From Ophiura sarsii (taxonomy: Eukaryota > Echinodermata > Ophiuroidea > Amphilepidida > Ophiuridae), in the NCBI GenBank assembly GCA_035610835.1, contig CM069448.1:3100001-3164000 (forward strand): DNA of 64,000 bases, given 5' to 3'. This document shows, piece after piece, positions 10,022 to 19,737 of this stretch. Position 1 is the stretch's first letter; every line of letters begins with the position of its first letter. The translations under genes were made by a program, and so were the position numbers. The notes under the pieces are model-generated. The model had not been told where the DNA came from, did no database searches, and was given only the letters and a program-made list of their open reading frames with translations.

Positions 10022-12502
10022 ATGGCTGGAAGCGCCCTCAATCTAATTCTATGGCTATCTATCATTTTAAGCACAGTTTTGTTTCAGGACCGACTAGTAA
10101 CTGCTGCCCAAATATCGGTGGCACCCTTGTGGGACATTACCGCTACTCAACCATGCCACCTTGAAGAGAAGAATGCCAGTCACGGAACGTTTTCCTTACA
10201 TGGTAGTGTACATCATACCTGCAGTATCCAAGTCAATGCATCTCTTGGATACCATACTCGTATAGAAATACCCAATAGTAATGTTTCAAATGAATTTGTT
10301 TTTCTTTATATAGAGAGACAAGGAGAACTGAACCTGTGTACAAATAGGTATGTCGTATATAACAAAAGTTCAGAATTGTGCAGTAGTATTCTACTTCATT
10401 ATAGTCTTACATTAAATCTACAAGGTAATGTTAGCATTTTAGTAACTGGGATATCAGCATTAGAATCACAGCCTGTGTGCCCAGAATCTAATGATGACAT
10501 CTTGCTTAGTAATGAAGTGAATCAGACACTAGATTGCAAAGGAGTAAAGGGATATACCAACCAAATAATTTGCGATCGAGACCACTACCCGGCTTGGTGG
10601 TGTAGACTAACATTTCCATCCAATTGCAATGCTACTCTTGGTCACAGGCAAGTGACCTTTCAGTGTAATGATAATGCCTTTATTCAAATCCACGAATCAT
10701 TGATAATGTACCCAATTGGCACAACCTTCGTAGATCTAAGCAATAACAACATAGTTAAACTAAAAACAAATTCGTTTAAATATTATACCTTTGGTTTACA
10801 AACACTCTACTTGGAGCAAAACTATTTAGTTGCCCTTCATGCTGGAGTATTTTCTGGATTAAAAGCGCTGAATCGCCTGCTTATTAATGGTAATAAATTA
10901 GTCCAAATTGAAGAGGATTCATTTCAAGGATTGGTAATGTTAAATTATTTGTATCTACATGACAATCAATTGACCACATTACCAAGTAATGTATTTGAGG
11001 CATTGGATAACTTGAAAGTTCTCTATCTGTATAAAAACCAGTTGGTGTCGTTGGATGTGAGTGTATTTCATGGTTTAAAACATCTTACTCGCCTGGATCT
11101 GGATGATAATAGATTGATCACATTGCCTAGTGCGGTGTTTGGGGGATTAGAAAATTTGACTATACTATACCTATATGGTAACCTATTGGTCACTTTAAAT
11201 GAAAGTACATTCCAAGGATTAAGACAGCTTACGATCCTGGCTCTGAGTACAAATAACTTAATATCACTACCTGGTGGGTTATTTCAAGGATTGAAAATCT
11301 TGAGTAGACTGTACCTGTATCACAACCAATTGGTCACTTTAAATGAAAGTATATTCCAAGGATTAAGACAGCTTACCATCCTGTCTCTGCAAGAAAATAA
11401 CTTGATATCACTACCGGATGGGTTATTTCAAGGATTAGGAAACTTGAATACACTGTACCTGTACGGCAACCAATTAGTAACCTTAAATGAAAGTATATTC
11501 CAAGGATTAAGACAGCTTACCATCCTGTCTCTGCAAGAAAATAACTTGATATCACTACCGGATGGGTTATTTCAAGGATTAGGAAACTTGAATACACTGT
11601 ACCTGTACGGCAACCAATTAGTAACCTTAAATGAAAGTATATTCCAAGGATTAAGACAGCTGGCAGTGCTGGCTCTGAATGATAATAACTTGATATCACT
11701 ACCGGGAGAGTTGTTTAAGGGTTTAGAACATTTGAATAAACTGCACATGAATGGTAACCAATTGGTCAGTTTAAATGAAAGTATGTTCCAAGTATTAAAA
11801 CAGCTTACGAACCTGGCTCTGAGTACAAATAACTTAATATCACTACCTGGTGGAATATTTCAGGGATTAGAAAACCTGAATGAACTGTACCTGTACTTCA
11901 ACAAATTGGGCACACTGGATTCTCATTTGTTTAACAATTTGAAACAGCTAAAAGTCCTTATGATTCATGGAAATAGTTTGATAACATTGCCTAATGGCGT
12001 ATTTAATGGATTAGGTAATCTGGCATATCTATCTGTGCAAAGCAATCAATTGGTGCAGTTAGGTACAAATACGTTTCGGGAACTATTCAAAATGCGCCAT
12101 GTGTCTCTAAGAGATAATAAGCTTACATATGTTGATTTTGACCTATTCAAGGATACTGTTAATATAACACTAATTAACTTATCTGAGAACAAATTGAAAG
12201 AATGTCCAAATATCAAACATTTAAGTTACTTAAGTGAGGTGAACCTTCGAAGCAATCCATTGACAGCTTTAACTCATGATACATTTTCTGCTCTCTCTGA
12301 GAATTCAGAATTAGCTGTCAGTCAACAAGAGATCTGTGAGTGTTATGTACCTCATGGTGTTAAATGTAGCGCATCAGATGACAGATCCCCCTATCTCACA
12401 TGTGATAGGCTGCTATCAGACAAGGCATTAGTTGTCTTGATGTGGTATAAATGCTTTTGGTGGAAATACGTTCGTTTTAATCTGGCGACAAAAACATACT
12501 AA
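10022..12502 (+). CDS. LRR-containing GPCR (LGR/relaxin-receptor-like), ectodomain part
   Basis: This encodes the extracellular half of a leucine-rich-repeat G-protein-coupled receptor. Residues 1-29 look like a signal peptide with a hydrophobic core. Residues ~44-150 form a cysteine-containing, N-glycosylation-rich module that resembles a CUB-like domain. Residues ~172-215 are a cysteine-rich cap. Residues ~235-755 hold about 21 leucine-rich repeats of 24 residues (pattern LxxLxLxxNxLxxLPxxxFxGL). The hinge ECYVPHGVKC follows at ~773-782. The start ATG at 10022 has G at +4 and begins the signal peptide. The frame runs into transmembrane helix 1 (LVVLMW, ~803-808) and then shifts to an out-of-frame tail with a stop at 12502. 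The downstream open frame resumes the receptor in another frame, so this is one gene broken by a frameshift and not a secreted LRR protein. No LDLa module is seen, unlike RXFP1/2. Confidence 0.85.
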   Translation: MAGSALNLILWLSIILSTVLFQDRLVTAAQISVAPLWDITATQPCHLEEKNASHGTFSLHGSVHHTCSIQVNASLGYHTRIEIPNSNVSNEFVFLYIERQGELNLCTNRYVVYNKSSELCSSILLHYSLTLNLQGNVSILVTGISALESQPVCPESNDDILLSNEVNQTLDCKGVKGYTNQIICDRDHYPAWWCRLTFPSNCNATLGHRQVTFQCNDNAFIQIHESLIMYPIGTTFVDLSNNNIVKLKTNSFKYYTFGLQTLYLEQNYLVALHAGVFSGLKALNRLLINGNKLVQIEEDSFQGLVMLNYLYLHDNQLTTLPSNVFEALDNLKVLYLYKNQLVSLDVSVFHGLKHLTRLDLDDNRLITLPSAVFGGLENLTILYLYGNLLVTLNESTFQGLRQLTILALSTNNLISLPGGLFQGLKILSRLYLYHNQLVTLNESIFQGLRQLTILSLQENNLISLPDGLFQGLGNLNTLYLYGNQLVTLNESIFQGLRQLTILSLQENNLISLPDGLFQGLGNLNTLYLYGNQLVTLNESIFQGLRQLAVLALNDNNLISLPGELFKGLEHLNKLHMNGNQLVSLNESMFQVLKQLTNLALSTNNLISLPGGIFQGLENLNELYLYFNKLGTLDSHLFNNLKQLKVLMIHGNSLITLPNGVFNGLGNLAYLSVQSNQLVQLGTNTFRELFKMRHVSLRDNKLTYVDFDLFKDTVNITLINLSENKLKECPNIKHLSYLSEVNLRSNPLTALTHDTFSALSENSELAVSQQEICECYVPHGVKCSASDDRSPYLTCDRLLSDKALVVLMWYKCFWWKYVRFNLATKTY
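11341..11628 (+). repeat. Perfect 144-bp tandem duplication inside the LRR coding region
   Basis: 11341-11484 and 11485-11628 are identical base for base, each encoding 48 residues (two LRRs). A third, diverged unit follows from 11629. The exact identity and preserved frame point to a very recent in-frame duplication or gene conversion. Confidence 0.95.
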
Positions 12503-12542
12503 GAATTATAAAGTACAGGATTTACTTCTTAGTAATCTGGCC

Positions 12543-13427
12543 ATGTCTGATTCAATTATGGGCATATACATGGTAATAATTGCAAGTGCTGATATCTACT
12601 ATGGGGAATATTTCCCAATGCAATCTGAAACTTGGAGATCTGGTATTATCTGTAGAGTCGCAGGATCAATATCAATAGCATCGACCCAATTATCATTATT
12701 CTTTCTTACCCTAATTAGCATTGATAGGTTTATGGGAATTAAGTACCCATACTCCAATAAAAAACTAGGTAAAAATTCAACTATTGCAATCGCTGTACTG
12801 ATATGGGTATGTTCTTTAGCATTAGGTATTATGCCATCAGCTTTATCTGGATGGAACTTTAAGTTTTACGATAATTCACACGTGTGTGTTGGTCTGCCAT
12901 TAGCTTTAACCAAAACATATGTGACTAATCACAATTCCACGTTAACAATTCAAGAGAACACAAAGAAGCTAGAACGTCTAAAATCTTCATATTATACTGA
13001 ATTTACAGGCCATGTTAATGGCTTGTACTATTCAACAGCACTATTCCTTGGCATCAACAGTTTATTTTACCTGGTAATACTTGGCTGTTACATAGAGATA
13101 TTCAGGGCTGTTAATAAGTCAGCAAAACAATCAGGACGCACCCCTGATATGGAAGAACAAATACGACTTGCTCGTAAAGTAATCGCTATTGTTTTTACAG
13201 ATTTCGCATGCGTATTTCCAATTATTGTTCTTGGGATCTTAGTTCAAACAAGGGTAATTGAACTGCCCCCTTCAGTGTATGCATGGTCAGTGACCGTTGT
13301 TTTACCAATAAATTCAGCAATCAATCCATATTTGTACACAATAGCAGAAATCATCTCAAATAATCAGAAGAAAAAAGCAGACAAACATAATCAGCAAGAA
13401 ATTCCTCTTCAGAAATTAAGACCGTAG
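12543..13427 (+). CDS. LRR-containing GPCR, seven-helix part (frame-shifted continuation)
   Basis: This is the membrane domain of the receptor that starts at 10022. The frame is open back to 12441, where it already reads helix 1 (NAFGGN, then FVLIWRQK) and the start of helix 2 (LLLSNLAMSD). The ATG at 12543 is therefore internal and not a real start. From that ATG: helix-3 cysteine C37, a DRF box in SIDRF (61-63) in the E/DRY place, extracellular-loop-2 cysteine C115, helix 6 IVFTDFACVFPI (~216-227) and helix 7 NSAINPYLYT (~257-266). These match the LGR/relaxin-receptor group of rhodopsin-class receptors. Joining to the upstream frame needs a single +1 shift near 12443-12450. The two pieces are otherwise free of stops, so sequencing error, a young pseudogene or a polymorphism are all possible. 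The ligand is unknown. Confidence 0.85.
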   Translation: MSDSIMGIYMVIIASADIYYGEYFPMQSETWRSGIICRVAGSISIASTQLSLFFLTLISIDRFMGIKYPYSNKKLGKNSTIAIAVLIWVCSLALGIMPSALSGWNFKFYDNSHVCVGLPLALTKTYVTNHNSTLTIQENTKKLERLKSSYYTEFTGHVNGLYYSTALFLGINSLFYLVILGCYIEIFRAVNKSAKQSGRTPDMEEQIRLARKVIAIVFTDFACVFPIIVLGILVQTRVIELPPSVYAWSVTVVLPINSAINPYLYTIAEIISNNQKKKADKHNQQEIPLQKLRP

Positions 13428-13583
13428 CAAATCATCCAAGCAAAGAACACAGTCATGTTCCCTGTCATCTTCATCAGAACAGCAACCTTACCTGTTTTGA
13501 TAGTAACGTTAATTTAATAATTGGCAATTAGGCATTGGATGTACATGTTATATATGAAAATGGCCACTGAAAGTATAAAATAT

Positions 13584-13589
13584 AATAAA
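13584..13589 (+). promoter_or_regulatory. Polyadenylation signal AATAAA
   Basis: AATAAA lies ~157 nt after the receptor stop codon (13425-13427) in AT-rich DNA, a normal position for the 3' end of this gene. Confidence 0.5.
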
Positions 13590-13626
13590 TTTATTATTGT
13601 ATATCTAAAAATCTAAAGTTTGTGTA

Positions 13627-13778
13627 AGGGAGCACATCAAAACTCGACCGCGCGGCAACCGCCGGTTCCGCCCGGTTGGACCGTATATCATTGTTTAGAA
13701 CAATAGAAACCGGCTGCAACTGCACGGAACCCCACGGAACCGACGGTTGCCGGGCGGTCGAGTTTTGATGTGCTCCCT
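13627..13778. mobile_element. 152-bp GC-rich MITE
   Basis: The terminal inverted repeats begin AGGGAGCACATCAAAACTCG and extend ~45 bp with few mismatches (CGACCG, CGGCAACCG, CGGTTCC). It stands out by high GC in AT-rich surroundings, just downstream of the receptor gene. The flanks do not show a clear target duplication. Confidence 0.75.
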
Positions 13779-13977
13779 AAAGCAATTATATTCAATTATT
13801 GACCTATTCAATCTAAAATCTAATGTTCGAGGCTGTGTATTTTTAAGGTCTTTGTTAATTTAATTCTCGCCAGTTTGTCCGAGTCTATTACTTAAAATCT
13901 ATTGTCTCAAGTAACGTATTCCATACATGTTAGTAGGTATAATATTTGTTTGTTTAGAATAATCAAAGCATTATTAA

Positions 13978-14871
13978 GGGGTCACACCACTAAATAGAGC
14001 TCTATAGGGATACGTACAAAAACACTGATATAAAACTCTGTTTTAGACCACTAAATTGCGAAATTGGACCCGTAGTGTCATTTTTTCTTAAAGATGATCA
14101 CATTTCCCCACCAAAAAGATTCCTATATAGGCTACCCAAAAAAGTTAATCTGAAGAAAAAAAATGTGCAATTAATGATTTTCTTTTCGAGATATCGACGA
14201 TTATGTATTTTTTATTTCTCCAAGACCGTACGACATTAAGACTTCTCGAACACGTGCCATAGCCTTAAAGGATTGCTTTAAACGATTTAAAGTTTAACGT
14301 GTATATTTATCGAAATGGCTGAAATATGAGGGTTTAACTTTCGCTAGTAGGAACAAAATTCACAGTAAAATGTTATTTTAAAAATAACAAAACAATTAAT
14401 TTCAAACGATTTTAGGTTTAATTAAGATTTTTAAAAAACAATCAAGTTCTGCCTACACCCCCCACTCCACTCCCTTCCTCCGTACGGCGCGGGGTCTAAA
14501 ATGATCTAAATTGTAATTAAAAAGTCATCTCCGATTCTAATACACGTGGAATTGACACTAATGATCTTTACCAAATATTTAAGGTTGAATTAAGTTCTGC
14601 ATACTCGCCCCCCCCCCCCCCCTCTGAGATTTGCGGTTTGTGTAAAAATCACCTTTTCTCTATAGCACAGAATTACACAGTTTCCAACAGGCTTACTTAC
14701 AAAACACGTCAAGATGGGTCAAATTAAAGCAACTATTTGATCGAAACCATCCCAATCTGGTTGATAAATGCTTGTTTACAATATTTGTCTGCAATAAAAT
14801 TCAAAAACAGCTGATATCTGACCTAATTATACTTAAACACGGGGTCAAGGGTCAAATATGGCCGAATTCCC
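13978..14871. mobile_element. TTAA-flanked repeat, copy 1
   Basis: Bounded by TTAA at 13974-13977 and 14872-14875. The first ~150 bp (from GGGGTCACACCACTAAATAG) are repeated almost exactly at 14876. It contains a C15 run (14608-14622). No coding sequence is recognised. Confidence 0.55.
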
Positions 14872-14875
14872 TTAA

Positions 14876-15363
14876 GGGGTCACACCACTAAATAGAGCTC
14901 CATAGGGATACGTACAAAAACACTGATATAAAACTCTGTTTTAGACCACTAAATTGCGAAATTGAACCCCGTAGTGTCATTTTTTCTTAAAGATGATCAC
15001 ATTTCCCCACCAAAAAGTGAAAAAATAGGTAGGTTGACCTGCTCGATTTTCCAAAATATGCCCATGGAGTTGACTACCTCTCTGACGAGCTTGGAAATGT
15101 CGCCGTAATCGCCAATGTTTCCAGTAAAAAGCACAAATTTGAAAGATCTCCCAAAATTTACCTAGATGATATTCACAGTTTATAGTCAGGGTGCATGTAG
15201 GTGATGTCCCATTAATCATAATTAATAAACAATCATAGGCATGTACGCAATGGTATTACTGTCAAGTCTTTTTAATTAAGGATTTTGTGATGCATACTTT
15301 CCGATTTTAGTTTTAAACACCGTCCTTAAGGGTAGGGGAAACCCCATTTAGTGTAGTGCACCC
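14876..15363. mobile_element. TTAA-flanked MITE, copy 2
   Basis: Flanked by TTAA at 14872-14875 and 15364-15367. The left end GGGGTCACACCACTAAAT and right end ATTTAGTGTAGTGCACCC are imperfect inverted repeats. A TTAA target with short G-rich ends is the piggyBac-type pattern; no transposase is present. Confidence 0.6.
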
Positions 15364-15367
15364 TTAA

Positions 15368-16167
15368 GGTATTGATTATTGTATATAATCAACGCGTCAT
15401 GAGGGGTGGGAACAGAATAGGTGTATCAAAGCTTGCCCAAATACTATAAGAAGCATGGTAAATGAGTATTATTTTACAACAGGAAACAGTTAGGAATTAA
15501 TAAAATGTTGTTATTGGGTATTGGGTTCATTCGATCATAAACAAATCGACTAGGCAACGGAAGGCTTGGCTTGCCTCCATTTTGTCATTGTCATGTCAAC
15601 CTGGGTTGATATCAAACCCTTCTTTTTGTAGTTTACAGAGACACCGAGTCAATCTGGAACAGATACGCGTGAAACACCATGCCATTCATTTACCATTATC
15701 TGCCTGCATGTGACCATTCAAAAAACGTTCTGACAGGATCAGTTTTTAAATATTTCTTGGAATTTCAGGGTTTTTTTCACCTGACATGCCTTATATGAAT
15801 ATCGTGCCTGCTGTGCCTGCTGTATGAGTGCACCAGCTGCAATCCTAAAGTACCGTCGGCGATTTTAACAATTTGCACACTGGGAAGGTGTGACATTAGG
15901 GATGAAGAGGTCCTAAGTAGATCAGTTTTAACCACCGAGAACATTGATCTAAACATATTCTAAAGTCGTAAATATAGGTACTAACTAATCTTGTTGTCAA
16001 ATATTCTAGCAAATCATGAAGTAGGAAACTAAGATTGCATTTTAGGTCGTCACCATTCACTATTCAGCCTTATTTTTATGCGTATTTACGTTTTGACTTG
16101 GTTGTATTGAAATATTGATAAAGATAGTCTTACCGTGAATTATTGTTGATTATTAATGATCTATGTA
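15368..16167. other. Spacer without recognisable gene
   Basis: About 800 bp of AT-rich unique-looking DNA. A small palindrome TTGATTATTGTATATAATCA lies near 15372. No coding signal is seen. Confidence 0.5.
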
Positions 16168-16556
16168 TCGTCACCCTCATAACAAAAATGCCTAAGCAGT
16201 TTTGAGAAAAAGCAAAAAAGTGCTGCAATTCGCCATTGGTTTATATTACGCATCCGCGAGGTTTGATTATGGAATATTATATATTTTAGGTATTTTAATT
16301 GACAGAAATGACTGAGTATATGGGCAAAGTAGCTCTAGATCAGACAAGCCACATGTTTCACTCAAAACAAAGACAGCGAATGTTTACATTATGCCAGACC
16401 ATCTCAGACAAACAGAATATGTTCTGGATTCATGCCTCTCTTTAGTTACGTCATGTTGTATGTGCTGTGTGAGCTAGAAACAGAACTAGAACCAGTGGCG
16501 TAGCTAGGATTTTTTTCAGGGGGGGGGGGGGCAAGATTTCTGAAATTTTCGTCCTT

Positions 16557-16905
16557 GTTAATCTAGTTTATCCTCCCACAAATGAAAATAATCGACTGAA
16601 AAATAAGCAAACTGCTACACGTTTTTCGCCATTCCAATCGGATTTTACACAGTTAAGACATGAATATAACTGCAGCATGATGATATGGAGCAGCGTTGCG
16701 GAGCAGGGATGTCACTTCGGCTGTGACACGTGCCTCCCTTCTTGACAATTGATGTGATTATAATGACAATTTTAGCAAAACCAATTTACTGTGTGTAGAT
16801 CCTATTGGAATTGCGAAAAACGCAGTCACCTTACAACACTTATCACAGTTTGCTTATTTATCAGTCGATGACTTTCATTTTTTGGGAGGGTAAACTAGAT
16901 TAATA
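16557..16905. repeat. Foldback inside the 16168-17821 element
   Basis: The left arm TTAATCTAGTTTA...CTCCCA...CGACTGA.AAATAAGCAAACTG (16557-16650) is matched in reverse complement by 16800-16905. Arms are ~100 bp with scattered mismatches. No coding content. Confidence 0.7.
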
Positions 16906-17055
16906 ACGCATTATACAATTGACAAAAATTCCATGGCTCAATGCACGCATCAAGGTCAAATGACCGTTTCAAATCGTGTACAATGTTTTTTGATTCACCC
17001 TGTACAAAGCTAGCCTCAACTTGGGAGGCCAGCTATATGTCAGCCAGGAGATATA

Positions 17056-17657
17056 CGAGGGGGTATCAAAAAGTGTTTGAAATCACCCAGAAGTGAAGGA
17101 GCTATATCGATGAAATCTTGTCAGTGTAATCACTGGTCCTTAAAAACATTATGGTGCAAAAATGGTCTCATAAGTAATATGTTTACTCTTTATACTGGTG
17201 GCGCTAGATGCCAAGGCCATGTAAATCAATGACGTCTCCCAACGGTGCTGTGTACATGGTAAACGATAATGGTCCAAAAACCTTTCCTTGTGGGACGCCT
17301 TCCAAAGGAGTATGAGGCTTAGAAATTTTGTCATTTGCAGAAATAAATTGAGACCTACGAGTGACAAAGGACAAAATTTAAAAAAAAATCTGAGCCTAAT
17401 ATTCTTCTAGAAGGCGTCCCACAAGAATCAGTTATTGGACTTTTATAATTTACCATGTACACATCACCGTTGGAAGACGACATTGATTTACATGGTCTTG
17501 GCATCTAACGCCACCTGTATAAAAGTAAACACACTTATGAGACCATTTTTGCACCATAATGTTTTAAGGACCAGTGATTACACTGACAAAATGTTATATA
17601 TATAAATTTTAGCTCCTTCACATCTGGGTGATTTCAAAGACTTTTTGATACCCCTCG
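17056..17657. mobile_element. TA-flanked foldback MITE carrying LINE reverse-transcriptase boxes
   Basis: The ends CGAGGGGGTATCAAAAAG and CTTTTTGATACCCCTCG form the start of very long inverted arms (~280 bp each) with TA on both sides (17054-17055 and 17658-17659). Each arm, read outward from the centre, encodes the conserved non-LTR reverse-transcriptase stretch: GVPQGKVFGPL then FTMYTAPL on the minus strand (~17200-17300), and GVPQESVIGLL then FTMYTSPL on the plus strand (~17410-17475). Both are broken by stops just after HGLGI, before the catalytic YADD would occur. The element is therefore an inverted duplication of a captured LINE piece, or two LINE pieces joined head to head. Confidence 0.75.
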
Positions 17658-17823
17658 TATATTGATCTATTTTTATTCCTACTTCTAGGGCGCTCTTTAT
17701 AGTTACAATACTGACTAGATAATATTGTTATAGGATGCAGATTGCTATACAGATTATTTTAAGCAATGAATCTCAAAAACTAAAAAAACACCCGTGGACA
17801 CTTTTGTTATGAGGGTGACGGTA

Positions 17824-18050
17824 TATTATGTGTATGTATACGTAAGTCAGTGCTAGTCACTGAATCACTGGAAGTATATTACTCTAAAACTGTCTCAAAA
17901 AGATTTAATACTCACTTTTGGTGTCATTACGATGGAATGAATATAATGTTGGCGAGCACTGTCACTCTTGAACCATGTTATTACAGAAAATATTGAACGA
18001 AAAGACCAATATATTTTATTTGACAATTTGTGTACATTTGATATACACCT
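17824..18050. other. Spacer
   Basis: Short AT-rich stretch between two foldback elements; nothing recognisable. Confidence 0.5.
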
Positions 18051-18051
18051 A

Positions 18052-18647
18052 GCACATAAAGTCCCTGACCAGGTGCTTTGAGGTTGGCTAATTCAAAATA
18101 GATAATCGGTACCACAAATCTGAGATATACATTAAATTAGCAAATTTCTTCTCCGCAGTTTGATACCTGATTCAACAAAATCGAATGAATACTTTTAAAG
18201 TTATGGCGATTTCAATGACCCCGCATAACAACAGCAAAGTTTGCACTAGGTTTAGGAAATCGTTGATTTGTGTGTGATTACGCACTGAAAAAACTCACAG
18301 CTAATCAGCTAAGACTTTTATTCTTCACAGCTAGTCACACCCTTTGTCCCGCAAATTGCGGTTATCACTCCAGACCCATTCATCTGGCTCGTTCAGATAG
18401 CACACAGTTATGACAGTAATCACACACAAATCAATGATTTCCTATACTAGTGCAACTTTGCTTTTGTTTGTTACGCGTGGTAATTGAAATCGCCATAACT
18501 TTAAAAGTATCCATTCGATTTTGTTGAATGAGGTATCAAACTGCAGAGATGAAAGTTGCTTATTTAATGTAAATCTCAGATTTTTGGTACCGATTATATA
18601 TTTTGAATTAGCCAACCTCAAAGCACCTGGGCAGGGACTTTATGTGC
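18052..18647. mobile_element. TA-flanked foldback MITE (596 bp)
   Basis: The ends GCACATAAAGTCCCTG and CAGGGACTTTATGTGC head inverted arms of well over 150 bp (GGTGCTTTGAGGTTGGCTAA and its complement are clear). TA lies directly outside each end (18050-18051 and 18648-18649). The pattern fits a non-autonomous Tc1/mariner-like element; no ORF. Confidence 0.8.
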
Positions 18648-18656
18648 TACGTGTAA

Positions 18657-18770
18657 GCCCCTTCTATTTATAGCGGAATTATAAAATAAATAGCCTGGCA
18701 TGGCTGGTAATACTCTTAAAATAAGTATACATACTGTCATTTTAGAATTCCCCTATAATAGAAGGGACCT
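18657..18770. repeat. Small imperfect inverted repeat
   Basis: CCCCTTCTATTTATAG near 18658 and CTATAATAGAAGGGA near 18752 are imperfect reverse complements around ~80 bp. Possibly a tiny MITE; the ends are not defined. Confidence 0.35.
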
Positions 18771-18852
18771 TGGGTCCATACCAACAACAATTTAAACGGC
18801 AAATCAATTACATGCTATGCTGCCTCAATTCAGCAACATCTTCGCCGCGACT

Positions 18853-19065
18853 TTACGCTCGTTTTGTGGTGCCAGGCCACATATTGTAGATGAGCCGATG
18901 CTCGGTCTCCAGTCTTTGTTTGGTAGACCATCTGGCTTGTGTTAAAACCGATACTTCCAGGTCTTTCTTCAGGCAAAGTGAAGGGCGGTTGAAATGGCGT
19001 GCTACTGGAAAACCATCAAAGTTCCGAGTGATGGATCGGAGGTGTTCCGTGATTTGGTCTGCCAA
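18853..19065 (-). mobile_element. Penelope-like retroelement fragment (GIY-YIG C-terminal part)
   Basis: A 70-codon minus-strand frame reads HLRSI, PVARHFN, DLEVSVL, and RLETEHRLIY in the order and spacing seen after the GIY-YIG core of Penelope-like elements (…VA.HFN…L.D.EV.VL…R…E…I). The GIY-YIG signature and the reverse transcriptase are missing, so this is a truncated, inactive piece. It abuts the duplicated unit that begins near 19060. Assignment is by remembered family pattern only. Confidence 0.45.
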
Positions 19066-19737
19066 TTGATGTGTAATGTGTTTATAAGTTGAATTGTAAT
19101 ATAAACGGTCTATGCTAACATTATAACAATAACAATTTCATAGAAAGATATAAAAATACGTAAATATAAAATTATTAAGGAGTAACATTGTGTTTATTGT
19201 GATCACGTCATGATGAAACGTTAAATGGCGTATAATTATTCACCTCAATCACTGGTTTAGATGAACACAATGTTATCATTCCTTATTTACCTAACAAACC
19301 TGATGAATATAACCATGATCCTGTCGTAAAACTATACTAGTTTGTAGATCCAAGGCAAAGACGGCGGAGACGAAACCGTTTGTGGTAATAATAAGTAGTT
19401 GTTAATATTTAATCATTTATCTGTAATATCTGTGGTTTTGTATTTTGTCTTATTATCACATGAAATAAAAAATACTTGGTTAAAGCACTAAACTAAAAGA
19501 TGAGTAACTGTTTGCTTCACTAGACTGCAAAAAGAGTAAATAAGAGCGAGGCAGATAACTACCGCAAAGTTCCACAACTCAAACAAACATAACATGCCTC
19601 GACTCATATCCCAACTTAAAAAGCAAGGACATGAACCGGTGCGGGATTCGAACCCGTGACCTTTCGAATACCAATCAAAAGAGTGTGAGTCAAAAGCATT
19701 GTCAAAGTAATGTTGGTGTAAAAGGATGAAACTAATG
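19060..19737. repeat. Local tandem duplication, copy 1 (left part)
   Basis: 19060-19737 aligns with 20930-21480 (landmarks GGTCTATGCTAACAT, AAGACGGCGGAGACGAAACC, AATAATAAGTAGTTGTTA). Copy 1 has two later insertions: a SINE at 19538-19675 and a LINE at ~19738-20813. It resumes at ~20814 and ends inside a truncated MITE at ~20915. No gene. Confidence 0.85.
19538..19675 (-). mobile_element. 5'-truncated tRNA-headed SINE
   Basis: On the minus strand it begins in the anticodon/T-arm region of a tRNA-like head (GGTCACGGGTTCGAATCCCG, a B box) and continues ATGTCCTTGCTTTTTAAGTT. The second copy of the family, with a complete head, is at 24074-24245. It is flanked by CAAAAAGAGT (19528-19537) and CAAAAGAGT (19676-19684). 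The paralogous copy at ~21400 reads straight through CAAAAAGAGTGTGAG, so the target duplication is confirmed. Confidence 0.85.

Larger units (their letters stand above)
16168..17821. mobile_element. TA-flanked DNA transposon remnant containing two foldbacks
   Basis: The left end TCGTCACCCTCATAACAAAA and right end TTTTGTTATGAGGGTGACGG are inverted repeats of ~20-24 bp, bounded by TA on each side (16166-16167 and 17822-17823). No transposase is readable. Inside lie one foldback (16557-16905), a G13 run (16519-16531) and a second TA-flanked foldback (17056-17657). Confidence 0.6.

Noticed and set aside
14977..15219. 80-codon minus-strand frame
   Set aside because: It lies within a TTAA-flanked MITE, has no domain, and the corresponding part of the sister copy is not open.
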